Below are positions 1-8,880 of a stretch of 64,000 nt of DNA, piece by piece (position 1 is the stretch's first letter; every line of letters begins with the position of its first letter). The position numbers and the translations under genes are program-made. Under the pieces are notes generated by a model. The model was not told where the DNA came from and did not search any database. It worked only from the letters and a program-made list of their open reading frames with translations. The stretch comes from Inhella gelatinilytica (lineage in GTDB: Bacteria > Pseudomonadota > Gammaproteobacteria > Burkholderiales > Burkholderiaceae_C), in assembly GCF_016093295.1 (NCBI RefSeq), contig NZ_JAEDAL010000003.1, positions 186,001 to 250,000 of the forward strand, read 5' to 3'.

Positions 1-801
1 TTGCACTTCGCGGGCCTCAAGGCGGTGGGTGAGTCGGTGACCGATCCGCTGCGGTATTACGACCACAACGTCCAGGGTAGCCTGAGTGTTCTGAGGGCCA
101 TGCAGCAAGTGGGCGTCCCCACTTTGGTTTTCAGCAGTTCAGCGACGGTCTATGCGCCATCCGAGGTGATGCCGCTGTCGGAATCCGCAGCGCTGGGGCC
201 GGTGAACCCCTATGGTCGGAGCAAGCGGATGGTGGAGCAGGTCATGGAAGACGTGGCGCGCGCGCCGAACACCACGTTGAGTTTGTGCGCGCTGCGCTAT
301 TTCAATCCGGTCGGCGCCCACCCCAGTGGCCGTTTGGGCGAGGACCCTCAGGGCATCCCGAACAACCTGATGCCTTTCGTGGCCCAGGTGGCGGTCGGAC
401 GCCGGCCAACCCTCCAGGTCTTTGGGAACGATTACCCGACCCCCGATGGCACGGGCGTGCGCGACTATTTGCACGTTCAAGACTTGGCGGCAGGGCATGT
501 GGCCGCCCTGAATTGGATGCACGGACGGTCCGGGTTCCATGTGTTCAATTTGGGGACGGGCCAAGGGCAATCCGTTTTGCAGGTGTTGCGGGCCTTTGAA
601 GCCGCTTGTGGAAGGGACTTGCCCCACGAAGTGGCCGCGCGTCGTGATGGGGACCTGGCGTATTACTGGGCGGATGCGCGCAAGGCCCGCGAGGTCCTCG
701 GATGGCAAGCCCAGCTCAGCTTGGCGCAGATGTGTGAAGACACGTGGCGCTGGCAATCGAAGAATCCGCAGGGCTACGACGACGGGGAGGGCACCTCATG
801 A
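1..801 (+). CDS. galE: UDP-glucose 4-epimerase, C-terminal part (5' end outside window)
   Basis: Interconverts UDP-glucose and UDP-galactose in the cytoplasm, supplying galactose for envelope polysaccharides. The reading frame is already open at base 1 and starts inside the HFAGLKAVGES motif, so the N-terminal NAD-binding glycine motif lies upstream of the window. Visible are the SSSATVY segment with the catalytic Ser, the YGRSK catalytic Tyr/Lys motif (about residue 70), the RYFNPVGAHPSG substrate loop, and the DGTGVRDYLHVQDLA segment typical of GalE. 266 residues remain of a family length of about 335-340. The stop overlaps the glpK start (ATGA), so the two genes are probably translated together. 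The GalE call is secure; strict substrate specificity is inferred. Confidence 0.93.
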   Translation: MHFAGLKAVGESVTDPLRYYDHNVQGSLSVLRAMQQVGVPTLVFSSSATVYAPSEVMPLSESAALGPVNPYGRSKRMVEQVMEDVARAPNTTLSLCALRYFNPVGAHPSGRLGEDPQGIPNNLMPFVAQVAVGRRPTLQVFGNDYPTPDGTGVRDYLHVQDLAAGHVAALNWMHGRSGFHVFNLGTGQGQSVLQVLRAFEAACGRDLPHEVAARRDGDLAYYWADARKAREVLGWQAQLSLAQMCEDTWRWQSKNPQGYDDGEGTS

Positions 802-2261
802 ATGCGGTACTCGCGCTGGACCAAGGAACCACCAGTTCTCGGGCCTTGATTTTTGATGGGCGAGGGCGTGTCGTCGCGCAATCGCAGCAGGCGTTTGAAC
901 AGCACTTTCCAGCGCCCGGTTGGGTCGAGCACGATCCGCAGGCGTTGTGGGCGACGCAGTTCGAGACAGCGCGCCATGCCTTGCAAGCGAGCGGGTTCTC
1001 GTCCAGCCACATCGCGGCGCTCGGATTGACCAATCAGCGGGAAACCGTGGTGCTGTGGGACCGCGCATCGGGTCAGGCCCTTACCCGGGCCGTGGTTTGG
1101 CAGGATCGCCGCACGGCGGACCTGTGCCAAAGACTTCGAGACGAGGGCCATGAGGAGGAAGTGCGGCAGCGCACGGGCTTGACGCTGGATCCCTATTTTT
1201 CGGCAACCAAGATTGCTTGGTGGCTGGATCGTCATCCGGAGTGGCGGTCCCGGGCCGAGCGCGGCGAATTGGCGGTGGGTACGGTCGACACCTGGCTGCT
1301 TTGGAAGTTGACCGAAGGGCGGGTTCACGCGACGGATGTCACCAACGCCAGTCGCACCCTGCTGATGAATCTGCAGACCGGTCAGTGGGATGTCGATCTG
1401 CTGAGCTTATTTGGCATCCCGCCGGCACTGCTGCCCGAAATTCACCCGTCGGCGAGTGATTTTGGGACGACGCGCTTGTTCGGCGGTTCGATTCGAATCG
1501 GCGGGGTGGCGGGGGATCAGCAGGCGGCGCTTTTTGGGCAAGGGTGTGTGGCGCCCGGGCAAGCCAAGAACACCTATGGCACCGGCTGTTTCATGCTCAT
1601 GCACACAGGGGCCATGGCCCTGAAATCCAAGCATGGCTTGCTGACCACACGGGCCTGTCAAGTGGACGCTCAGGCGCAATTTGCGTTGGAGGGCAGTGTG
1701 TTCATGGGCGGCGCGACGGTTCAGTGGCTGCGCGATGGACTCAAGATGTTTCAAAGCAGTTCCGAGGTGGAGGCCTTGGCCCGATCCGTGCCCGACAGTG
1801 GGGGCGTGGTGGTGGTGCCTGCCTTCACGGGATTGGGGGCGCCCTACTGGAACGCGGAGGCTCGGGGGGCAATCCTGGGCCTGAGCCGCGGCAGCACGCA
1901 GGCCCACATCGCACGGGCTGCGCTGGAAGCCATCACCTACCAATGTGCTGACGTTTTGCAGGCCATGGTCCAGGACGCATCAGGCAGCGAGTTGCAACTC
2001 AGTGAGCTGCGGGTGGATGGGGGCGCGAGCGCCAATGACGCCTTGATGCAGTGGCAGGCGGATGTGCTGGGCGTGCCGGTGCTGCGCCCCCCACTGTTGG
2101 AAAGCACCGCCTTGGGGGCCGCGTCGCTGGCTGCCCGCATGGCGGGCGTTGAACTCCAGGTCGAGGCGCAAGAGGGGCGCCACTTCAGGCCATCCCTCAG
2201 TCCAAATGAGATCGAGAGTCGTATGACACGGTGGCACGACGCCGTGAGGCGCGTGCTCTAA
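798..2261 (+). CDS. glpK: Glycerol kinase
   Basis: ATP-dependent phosphorylation of glycerol to glycerol-3-phosphate (FGGY carbohydrate kinase family, cytoplasmic). 487 residues, near the usual 495-505. The N-terminus has the phosphate-binding ALDQGTTSSRALIFD motif. Further FGGY landmarks are GLTNQRETVVLWDR, GTVDTWLLWKLT, YGTGCFMLMHTG and the C-terminal DGGASANDALMQWQADVLG segment. The ATG at 798 is chosen because it begins the ALDQGTT motif and overlaps the galE stop; the open frame extends further upstream but carries no family sequence. No glpF, glpD or glpR is nearby, so the coupling to galE is unusual. Confidence 0.95.
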   Translation: MNAVLALDQGTTSSRALIFDGRGRVVAQSQQAFEQHFPAPGWVEHDPQALWATQFETARHALQASGFSSSHIAALGLTNQRETVVLWDRASGQALTRAVVWQDRRTADLCQRLRDEGHEEEVRQRTGLTLDPYFSATKIAWWLDRHPEWRSRAERGELAVGTVDTWLLWKLTEGRVHATDVTNASRTLLMNLQTGQWDVDLLSLFGIPPALLPEIHPSASDFGTTRLFGGSIRIGGVAGDQQAALFGQGCVAPGQAKNTYGTGCFMLMHTGAMALKSKHGLLTTRACQVDAQAQFALEGSVFMGGATVQWLRDGLKMFQSSSEVEALARSVPDSGGVVVVPAFTGLGAPYWNAEARGAILGLSRGSTQAHIARAALEAITYQCADVLQAMVQDASGSELQLSELRVDGGASANDALMQWQADVLGVPVLRPPLLESTALGAASLAARMAGVELQVEAQEGRHFRPSLSPNEIESRMTRWHDAVRRVL

Positions 2262-2298
2262 ACACTGCGCCCTGGCGAACCGGACGCAGCACGCGGCC

Positions 2299-2976
2299 TC
2301 AGTGCAGCCCCGACCTCAAGAGACCGACAGCCAGCCCTTCGATTGCGAACGGCTCCGAGTCGGAGACACGAATGGGCTGAAAGTCGGGGTTCTCTGGGAG
2401 CAGCCAAGCCCCCGTTGCATCCCGCCGCCACCGCTTGACGGTGACCTCATCGCCCAGGCGGGCCACAACGATTTGGCCATTGCGCGCCTCGGCGACCTTG
2501 CGGACTGCCAGCAGGTCCCCGTCCAAGATGCCGGCATCCTTCATGCTCATGCCTTTGACGCGCAGCAGGAAATCAGGGGTTTGAGAAAAGAGCTCGGGGC
2601 TGACCGCGAGTTGTTGTTCAACGTGTTGTTCCGCCAGGATGGGGTTGCCGGCGGCCACTCGTCCCACCAAGGGCAGAAGCAGTTGGGCCAAACCCGGCAT
2701 GGGCAGTTCGACCTGGTGGCCGGCTGCGCTGCCCTTGCGCATGGCGCGCAGGGTCTCCGCTTGCAATCGAATGCCCCGCGAGGTGCCACTGACCAACTCA
2801 ATCACGCCCTTGCGTGCGAGGGCCTTGAGATGCTCCTCTGCTGCGTTGGCGGACTTAAAACCCAACGTCTGCGCAATTTCCGCACGCGTCGGGGGACTGC
2901 CCGTGCGTTCGATGGTGCGGCGCACCAAGTCAAAGATTTCTTGCTGTCGGGGCGTCAGGGGGATCTTGGGCGTCAT
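2299..2976 (-). CDS. lexA: SOS-response repressor LexA
   Basis: Represses SOS genes; RecA filaments stimulate its self-cleavage after DNA damage. 225 residues. A winged-helix DNA-binding domain occupies about residues 1-70 and an S24 peptidase domain about 95-225. The cleavage bond is Ala109-Gly110 (GRVAAGNP), the nucleophile Ser144 (KGMSMKD) and the general base Lys181 (EVTVKRW). The start at 2976 gives the canonical beginning [15 protein letters not shown]; the frame stays open 81 bases further but those residues are not family sequence. A CTG-N10-CAG operator 48 bases upstream (3025-3040) implies autoregulation. The gene is convergent with glpK and divergent from the asparaginase gene. Confidence 0.97.
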   Translation of the reverse strand: MTPKIPLTPRQQEIFDLVRRTIERTGSPPTRAEIAQTLGFKSANAAEEHLKALARKGVIELVSGTSRGIRLQAETLRAMRKGSAAGHQVELPMPGLAQLLLPLVGRVAAGNPILAEQHVEQQLAVSPELFSQTPDFLLRVKGMSMKDAGILDGDLLAVRKVAEARNGQIVVARLGDEVTVKRWRRDATGAWLLPENPDFQPIRVSDSEPFAIEGLAVGLLRSGLH

Positions 2977-3024
2977 CGCTCGGGCTTCACAATGGACGGT
3001 CGGAGCTGGCCGTCTATCCAGCCA

Positions 3025-3040
3025 CTGAATTTTTATACAG
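3025..3040. promoter_or_regulatory. LexA operator (SOS box)
   Basis: The sequence CTGAATTTTTATACAG fits the proteobacterial CTG-N10-CAG consensus with the usual AT-rich centre. It lies in the 74-base gap between the divergent lexA (ATG at 2976) and asparaginase (ATG at 3051) genes. The AGGA at 3039-3042, the likely Shine-Dalgarno of the asparaginase, overlaps its right half-site. LexA autoregulation is expected; control of the asparaginase is inferred from position. Confidence 0.88.
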
Positions 3041-3050
3041 GAATCGCCAG

Positions 3051-4049
3051 ATGCCAAGCCGAATCGTTGTTTTGGGGACGGGAGGCACCATTGCCGGGCA
3101 GGCCGCCAGCACCACCGATCACGTCGGTTACCGGGCCGGGGAAGTCCGTGTCGCGGATTTGGTCGCGGCCATTCCGGCCTTGCAGAGCCATGTGCTCGAT
3201 TTCGAGCAATTGGCGCAGTTGGACAGCAAGGACATGGGCTTTGAGACGTGGGCCTTGCTGGCTCGCCGCACCCAGGCCTTGCTGGACGATCCGACCGTGC
3301 AGGGTGTGGTCATCACCCATGGGACCGATACGCTGGAAGAGACCGCCTACTTGCTCCACCGGGTGTTGAAAGGCCACAAACCCGTGGTGCTGACGGCAGC
3401 AATGCGGCCGGCATCGGCCCTCAGTGCGGACGGGCCGCAGAATTTGTTGGATGCCGTGGTGCTCGCCGAATCCCAGGGGGTTTTTGGCGTGCTGGTGGCG
3501 TTCGGTGGCGCGGTCTACCGCGGGGACCGCGTGCGCAAGGTCCACAGCTATCGTGTCGACGCGTTTGCCTCGCCGGACGCAGGGCCGGTGGCCTGGGTGG
3601 AGGCCGGGCAGGTGCGGCCCTTGGTTCCGTGGGTCGAGCCCGACGGGTGGGGCGTGGAGGGACTGCCGTTGCAAGCCCGCAGCTGGCCGCGGGTGGAGCT
3701 ACTGTGGAACGCGGCCGGGGTGGATGGGGAGATGGTCCCCCTGTTGATCGCGCTCGCGCAGCGCGAGAACCGCCGATTGGGCTTGGTGGTGGCTGGGACC
3801 GGAAATGGCACCCTGGCGCAGCCCCTGGAGCGCGCGTTACAGAACGCGCAGGCGGCTGGCGTGCGGGTTCTGCGGTGCACCCGCTGTGCCGCCGGGCCGG
3901 TGATTCCTGCCCACGACTCCGATCTGCCCAGCGCCGGGGCCCTCAGCCCGCCGCAAGCGCGCGTGATGTGTTTGCTGTCGCTCTTGGCCGACGCAGCAGA
4001 CCAGGTCGAGGGTGTCAGCGCTCGGAGCGTTGTGCCGCCAATGCCTTAA
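3051..4049 (+). CDS. L-asparaginase family amidohydrolase
   Basis: Hydrolyses L-asparagine to aspartate and ammonia. 332 residues, the family length. The first catalytic Thr lies in GTGGTIAG at the N-terminus; the second Thr/Asp pair is in [15 protein letters not shown]. Other family segments are [20 protein letters not shown] and [12 protein letters not shown]. No signal peptide is apparent, so it is probably cytoplasmic, but type I and type II cannot be separated with confidence. The AGGA at 3039-3042 is the probable ribosome-binding site and overlaps the SOS box. The 3' end overlaps the convergent binding-protein gene by 35 bases. Confidence 0.9.
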   Translation: MPSRIVVLGTGGTIAGQAASTTDHVGYRAGEVRVADLVAAIPALQSHVLDFEQLAQLDSKDMGFETWALLARRTQALLDDPTVQGVVITHGTDTLEETAYLLHRVLKGHKPVVLTAAMRPASALSADGPQNLLDAVVLAESQGVFGVLVAFGGAVYRGDRVRKVHSYRVDAFASPDAGPVAWVEAGQVRPLVPWVEPDGWGVEGLPLQARSWPRVELLWNAAGVDGEMVPLLIALAQRENRRLGLVVAGTGNGTLAQPLERALQNAQAAGVRVLRCTRCAAGPVIPAHDSDLPSAGALSPPQARVMCLLSLLADAADQVEGVSARSVVPPMP

Positions 4050-4893
4050 GAAAAACCGGCGACTGCCGCACGGCCGCGGATTCCCGCCAGACCCGTTGCG
4101 CCAGTTCGGGGTTGCTGTCGGCAAACGCCGGCGACAGCACGATGAAATAGGCACGCTTCTGGAGCAGGGGCTCGGCCCGCTGCAGTTGCGCACGCCACGA
4201 TGGCTGTCGCACGAACACGCCTTCGACTTCCTCAACGGGTAAGGCGGCGGCTAGCACCCGGCCATCGACCAAGGCGGCCAGCGCGTCTTCGGTGCTGCGG
4301 TGGCTGTCGTCCACCGCCACCTGCTGCTGCCGCAACACGGCTGCGATGGAATACCCTTGCGGTACGGCCAGCGCCACGCCGGGCGCCAAGCTCCATCGCT
4401 GCCCATCCCAAGGCGATCGTTGACCGGTGCGCAGGTACAGCGCGTAGCCGAACGTGTGGTACGCCAGGCTCTCGTTGGGCTGTCCATCGCGCATGGGGTA
4501 GCGGTACAGGGCTTCGCGCTCGGGCAGGTAACTCATGCCCATGAGGGCATCGTGTTCACCCCGCTGCAATTCCAGCAGGCAGCGTCGCCAGGGTCGCTGT
4601 ACCCACTCGAATTCCCAGCCCAAACGCTGCGCCAACAAGCGCAAAAAATCGTATTCCAGCCCCCGGGCGGTCGGGCCTTTGTCGCCCAAGCGCGGGCGGT
4701 CATTGGCCCCCAAGCGCCAAGGGGGCGAGGCCACCTCGTTCAAGCACCACCGCAAGGTGAGGGCTTGGGCAGGCACCCCAAACGCCAGCATCAGCACCAC
4801 CAAGCTTGCCCGCCACAGCACGCCGACCGCCTTTCTGCGCTGGGGCCACGACCGCTGCGGCCCCTTAGCCCGACTCCCCAGGCTAAAAGTCAT
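4015..4893 (-). CDS. Periplasmic solute-binding-like protein (SBP_bac_3 type), orphan
   Basis: 292 residues with a basic N-terminus, a hydrophobic stretch (about residues 26-44) and a likely cleavage after AQA, so exported. The mature part begins with LRWCLNEVASPPW and continues with GLEYDFLRLLAQRLGWEFEW and DALMGMSYLPEREALYRYP, the pattern of the amino-acid-type periplasmic binding fold (PF00497). No permease or ATPase gene is adjacent, so the ligand is unknown and the protein may be a stand-alone sensor or scavenger. Its 3' end overlaps the convergent asparaginase gene. The fold is recognised; the role is not. Confidence 0.72.
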   Translation of the reverse strand: MTFSLGSRAKGPQRSWPQRRKAVGVLWRASLVVLMLAFGVPAQALTLRWCLNEVASPPWRLGANDRPRLGDKGPTARGLEYDFLRLLAQRLGWEFEWVQRPWRRCLLELQRGEHDALMGMSYLPEREALYRYPMRDGQPNESLAYHTFGYALYLRTGQRSPWDGQRWSLAPGVALAVPQGYSIAAVLRQQQVAVDDSHRSTEDALAALVDGRVLAAALPVEEVEGVFVRQPSWRAQLQRAEPLLQKRAYFIVLSPAFADSNPELAQRVWRESAAVRQSPVFLKALAAQRSER

Positions 4894-4943
4894 GGGGATG
4901 GGCGAACCCCCATCCTAACGGGCGGCCTCCTGCTTTCGAAGGG

Positions 4944-7900
4944 TCAATGGCGACAAAGGTGGCCAACACCCAACAGGGCGTCCAGGGCGTGTTCATCGAT
5001 GGGGGTCAGTCCCTGTTGACCGACGCCGCGCTCAAAGAAGAACGGCTTGCGGGGTTTGCTGCGCACGGCGGGGCCGATTTCACTCAGGTCGGGATGGGCG
5101 TACAGCCGCCCGCCGACCATCACCTGATGAATGCGGTCGCTTTGACGGATGTCGGCCAGCACGTCACCATCCAGCACCACCACGTCGGCGAGTTTGCCCA
5201 CCTCCAGCGAGCCGAGGTCGCGATCGAGCCCCAGCACCTGCGCCGGGTTCAAGGTGGCGGCCCGCAGGGCTTCCAGCGGGGTCATGCCGCCCAAAGCCAG
5301 CATCCACATTTCCCAATGGGCGCCCAGCCCCTCGCGCTGACCGTGTGCCCCGATGCTCACTTTGACGCCGGCGCGTTGCAATGCTGTGGCAGTTTGCGCC
5401 ACGCGCAGCACATTGAAGTCCTGTTCAGGCGCCGTGATTCGCCGCACCGACCGGGGCTCCAAGATGCTGCGGGGAACAAAGCGCTTGAGGATGGGGTGAT
5501 TCCAAACCTCGGTGCGGGCATACCAATAGTGTTCTCCGTCCAGCCCGCCATAGGCCACGTTGAGCGTGGGGGTGTAGCCCACGGGCGTTTGAGACCAGAG
5601 CTGGCGCACGTCTTCGTAGACCTCCGCCACTGGCAAGGCGTGTTCAACCGTGGTGTGCCCATCCACCACTTGGTTCATGTTGAGTTGGAACAGCGACGCG
5701 CCTTCGGGGACCACCATCATGTTCGTTTGGCGGGCGGCTTCCAGAATTTGTTGCCGTTGGTCGCGCCGCGGCTGGCTGTAACTCTTGACACTGATGGCTC
5801 CGGCCGCTTGGAGTCGATGCAAATGACCCAGCGCGTCATCCAGGTTGTTGACGACTGCCGTGACATCCGCTTTGGCGCCATAGAGGATGGTGCCGGTGCT
5901 GAAGATGCGGGGGCCGACGACTTGACCCGCACGCTGCATTTCGCTGTGCGTGAGGATGCTGCTGGTGTGATTGCTGGGATCGTGCAGCGTGGTCACGCCA
6001 AAGGCCAAGGTCGCGTAGTTGACCCAGCTTTGTTGCGGAATGAAGTGACTCTCGGCCATGGCGCCGTGCCAGTGCAGGTCGATCAGCCCGGGAATGAGGG
6101 TCTTGCCCTTGGCCTCCACGGTGAACGCATCGGCGGGAATCGTCACCGCGCTGCGTGGGCCGACCGCCAGGATGCGGGCGCCCTCGGTGACCAGTACGCC
6201 GTCCTCGATGACTTCATCGCCTTTGAGCGTGATCAATCGGGCCCCCACGAAGGCCACACGGCCTGGTGGCACATCTGACGGTTGTTTGAACCCGATGGGG
6301 GTTCCGGTCGGAGGGGGCGTAAATCCTTCTGAAAAGGCCTGGACGAGAGGCACACGGAACAGGCGGTCACCCAGGGTGTAGTGCAGGCTTGCACTATCGC
6401 CCGACCAGTGAAGCGACTCGCCCGCGTGCTGCGACAGCCGGCGCAAGGGCAGGGCGTCAACTTTGGGCCCGAGAGTCAAGGTTTTTCCGGTGCCGGGAAA
6501 AGGTGTGACGTAGGTTTGGAAGCGCTCCGTAAAGCCCAGCCAGCGCCCGTCGGGGGACACGGCAAACTCGCTAGCGAACTCGCTGCGGGCCAGAACCAGC
6601 TCTTCGCGTGTCGCAAGGTCCAGGCGAATCAGCCGGTGCTCGCTGTCCACCTCAGACAGCACCACATCCCGCGTGAACAGAACCGCATCACCCCCGGGCG
6701 CCCATTGGGGGCTGTGCCCATCGCGGCTGAGACGCTGCAAGGGTGTTTTCCCATCCACCGCGGCCAAAAACAATCCGTCTCCGAGCCCCTGCCAGGGCGT
6801 GGTGAGATAACCGCCCCGTGCCTTTTGGTAGATCACCCGCCGACCATCTGGCGACAAGCGCGGATGCAGGTATTTCCCGGCTTCTGGGGTCAGGATCGAT
6901 TCCCTTCCGGTGGGCAAGTGGCGAAGCCGGACATGGCCCAATTTTTCGTCGTTCCAGGTGCTGTATACGATGGACTGTCCATCTTGAGAAAACGACGGAA
7001 AGAGTTCGAAGTGTTCGTTCTGGGAGGTCAGCCGCCGCACGGCGCCATCGGGCAGATCTCGGACATAAAGGTGTCCGAGCGCGGAGTAAATCACCCGGCT
7101 CCCGTCGGGCGCCGTCTGCACCCAGCGCAATTGCTTGACATCAAACTGCGGTGGGGCGACCGCCTGAGTCACCCGCAGCGGCTCACGCAGCTCGCGCGTG
7201 TCCTTGATGTGAAACGGAATCACCTGGGCTTTTTGATCGAACGGATTGACGCGCCAAAGGTTGCCGCGCGCCCACACGACCAATTCTTTGCCACCCGGCA
7301 ACCAGGCCATACCGGGGTACACGCCATGAACGGACCAGGACTCTTGGAGATCCCGCTCCAGCGGACCCCAGGCCGGCCATTCGCGGCCGCTTCTCAAGTC
7401 TTTGAGGAACAGCAGGGACTCCTGGCGTCCAGCGTCGCTGCGAACCCGCCGAACAAACGCCAAGTACTGGCCGTCGGGTGAGGGCGTGGGCCGAATGGCG
7501 CCACCCGGACCGGTCACCAGCGGTTCGCTGCGGCCGTCCGTGAGGCTCTGCCGCATGATGCGAAAGAGCTCCCGATGGGAGTCCCGGTTGTACTCAAAGC
7601 TACGGCCCGGAGTGGCATCCTGCGAGTAGTAGAGGGTTTGACCATCGGGTGAAATCGCGGGTTCTCCCAGGTCCTTCTGCCAGTTGGGCTTCTCATTGAG
7701 TTGCAGGCCCTTGCCGCCAGCCAGGTGGTAGAGCCAAATCTCGCCCGATCCGGCCGATCGGGTTCCGGTGAAGTGCTTGCGCGCCAGGATGGCCTGACCA
7801 TCCGGGTGCCAAACGGGGTTGTTCAGCAATCGAAAGTCTTCGGTGGTGAGCGCGCGAGCCTCGCTGCCATCGCTGTTCATCACCCAAATGTTGTCCCCGC

Positions 7901-8267
7901 CCCCGGCATCGCTGACGAAAGCGATGCGCTGGCCATCGGGAGAGAAGCGCGGTTGCATTTCCCAAGCGACCGAGTGGGTTAGCGCTTTGGCTTCGCCGCC
8001 TTCGATGGGCATCAGGTAGAGGTCCCCCAACAGGTCAAAGACGAGGTGGCGCCCGTTGGGGCTGACATCCACACTCATCCAGGTCCCGCTGCGGATGTCT
8101 AAATGCGCCGTGCGAACGGTGCCGGGCGGGGCATTGACCGACCACGCCGCTGACTTCGGGTCTTGCGGGGCCACGGCGGGCGCTGCCGAGACGGCCCCAT
8201 TCCAGAACGTCAGGGCCGCCAAGAATGAGAGGACAGGAAAGAAGGAACGGGATTGCATGACGCGCAT
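4944..8267 (-). CDS. Exported beta-propeller (TolB/PD40-like) plus amidohydrolase two-domain protein
   Basis: 1107 residues. A signal peptide (hydrophobic run then AVSAAP) is followed by about 600 residues with repeated SPDGxxL/VSPDGRWL blades of a TolB/WD40-like propeller. The C-terminal third is an amidohydrolase: KTLIPGLIDLHWHGAMAE carries the HxH metal motif, followed by VEHALPVAEVY, SIGAHGQREGLGAHWEM, and LEALRAATLNPAQVLGLDRDLGSLEVGKLADVVVL (written here only by its landmarks TLNPAQ and GKLADVVVL). Known homologues are annotated as amidohydrolases or imidazolonepropionase-like proteins with PD40 repeats; the substrate is unknown, a modified peptide or cyclic amide being plausible. The start at 8267 (or ATG at 8258) is placed immediately before the signal peptide; upstream frame is not family sequence. 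Confidence 0.85.
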   Translation of the reverse strand: MRVMQSRSFFPVLSFLAALTFWNGAVSAAPAVAPQDPKSAAWSVNAPPGTVRTAHLDIRSGTWMSVDVSPNGRHLVFDLLGDLYLMPIEGGEAKALTHSVAWEMQPRFSPDGQRIAFVSDAGGGDNIWVMNSDGSEARALTTEDFRLLNNPVWHPDGQAILARKHFTGTRSAGSGEIWLYHLAGGKGLQLNEKPNWQKDLGEPAISPDGQTLYYSQDATPGRSFEYNRDSHRELFRIMRQSLTDGRSEPLVTGPGGAIRPTPSPDGQYLAFVRRVRSDAGRQESLLFLKDLRSGREWPAWGPLERDLQESWSVHGVYPGMAWLPGGKELVVWARGNLWRVNPFDQKAQVIPFHIKDTRELREPLRVTQAVAPPQFDVKQLRWVQTAPDGSRVIYSALGHLYVRDLPDGAVRRLTSQNEHFELFPSFSQDGQSIVYSTWNDEKLGHVRLRHLPTGRESILTPEAGKYLHPRLSPDGRRVIYQKARGGYLTTPWQGLGDGLFLAAVDGKTPLQRLSRDGHSPQWAPGGDAVLFTRDVVLSEVDSEHRLIRLDLATREELVLARSEFASEFAVSPDGRWLGFTERFQTYVTPFPGTGKTLTLGPKVDALPLRRLSQHAGESLHWSGDSASLHYTLGDRLFRVPLVQAFSEGFTPPPTGTPIGFKQPSDVPPGRVAFVGARLITLKGDEVIEDGVLVTEGARILAVGPRSAVTIPADAFTVEAKGKTLIPGLIDLHWHGAMAESHFIPQQSWVNYATLAFGVTTLHDPSNHTSSILTHSEMQRAGQVVGPRIFSTGTILYGAKADVTAVVNNLDDALGHLHRLQAAGAISVKSYSQPRRDQRQQILEAARQTNMMVVPEGASLFQLNMNQVVDGHTTVEHALPVAEVYEDVRQLWSQTPVGYTPTLNVAYGGLDGEHYWYARTEVWNHPILKRFVPRSILEPRSVRRITAPEQDFNVLRVAQTATALQRAGVKVSIGAHGQREGLGAHWEMWMLALGGMTPLEALRAATLNPAQVLGLDRDLGSLEVGKLADVVVLDGDVLADIRQSDRIHQVMVGGRLYAHPDLSEIGPAVRSKPRKPFFFERGVGQQGLTPIDEHALDALLGVGHLCRH

Positions 8268-8337
8268 CGTGCCGAATTGCAGTGGCGGGTGTGAGAGGAG
8301 GCCTACCGGGTGAAAAAGGTCATGGCGCGCCGCCACA

Positions 8338-8362
8338 AGAAAAAGGGCACCCGAAGGTGCCC
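8338..8362 (-). terminator. Rho-independent terminator of ohr
   Basis: A perfect 7-bp stem (GGGCACC/GGTGCCC, 8345-8362) with a UUCG loop when read on the minus strand, followed on that strand by a T-run at 8344-8340. It sits 28 bases past the ohr stop codon and before the divergently read 5' end of the upstream-facing amidohydrolase gene. Confidence 0.9.
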
Positions 8363-8389
8363 TGGTGGCGATGTGCGTATCGCGGGCGC

Positions 8390-8806
8390 TTAGACGACGG
8401 TCAGCACCACATCGATGTTGTTGCGCGTGGCATTGCTGTAAGGGCAAACCTGATGCGCGGTGGCGACGAGTTTCTCGGCATCTTCACGGCTCAGACCGGG
8501 CAGGCGAATGGCCATGCGCACGCCCACTCCGTAGCCCGTGCCTTTGGGCCCGAAGTCCACTTCCGCGTCGATCTGGGCGTCAGCCGGCACGCTGAGGCCG
8601 AGCTTGCCGGCGACTGCGCCCATGGCGCCCATGAAGCAGGCGGAATAGCCCGCCGCGAAGAGTTGTTCGGGGTTGGTGCCTTGACCGGTGCCGCCCATCT
8701 CGACGGGCTTGGCCAGGGTCAGTTTCAAGTCGCCGGTTGCGGAATGACCATTGCGGCCGCCGGTGGTGGTGGCACGGGCGGTGTAAACAACTTTGTCGAG
8801 AGCCAT
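8390..8806 (-). CDS. ohr: Organic hydroperoxide resistance protein (Ohr/OsmC family)
   Basis: Thiol peroxidase that reduces organic hydroperoxides. 138 residues. The reactive Cys57 is in YSACFMGAM and the resolving Cys121 in HQVCPYSNATR, both in the Ohr arrangement; the N-terminus (DKVVYTARATTTGGRNG) and NPEQLFAAGYSACF are typical. The ATG at 8806 has an AAAGG sequence upstream; the longer open frame overlaps the ABC-F gene and is not family sequence. No ohrR regulator is adjacent. A strong terminator follows. The Ohr rather than OsmC assignment rests on the motif wording. Confidence 0.95.
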   Translation of the reverse strand: MALDKVVYTARATTTGGRNGHSATGDLKLTLAKPVEMGGTGQGTNPEQLFAAGYSACFMGAMGAVAGKLGLSVPADAQIDAEVDFGPKGTGYGVGVRMAIRLPGLSREDAEKLVATAHQVCPYSNATRNNIDVVLTVV

Positions 8807-8880
8807 GGGTTTGCCTTTAGGGGTTGCGCCAAAAGCGCGGCACTCTAGCGAAGGCGAAAAAACCTTGGGCGTCTGGGGCT

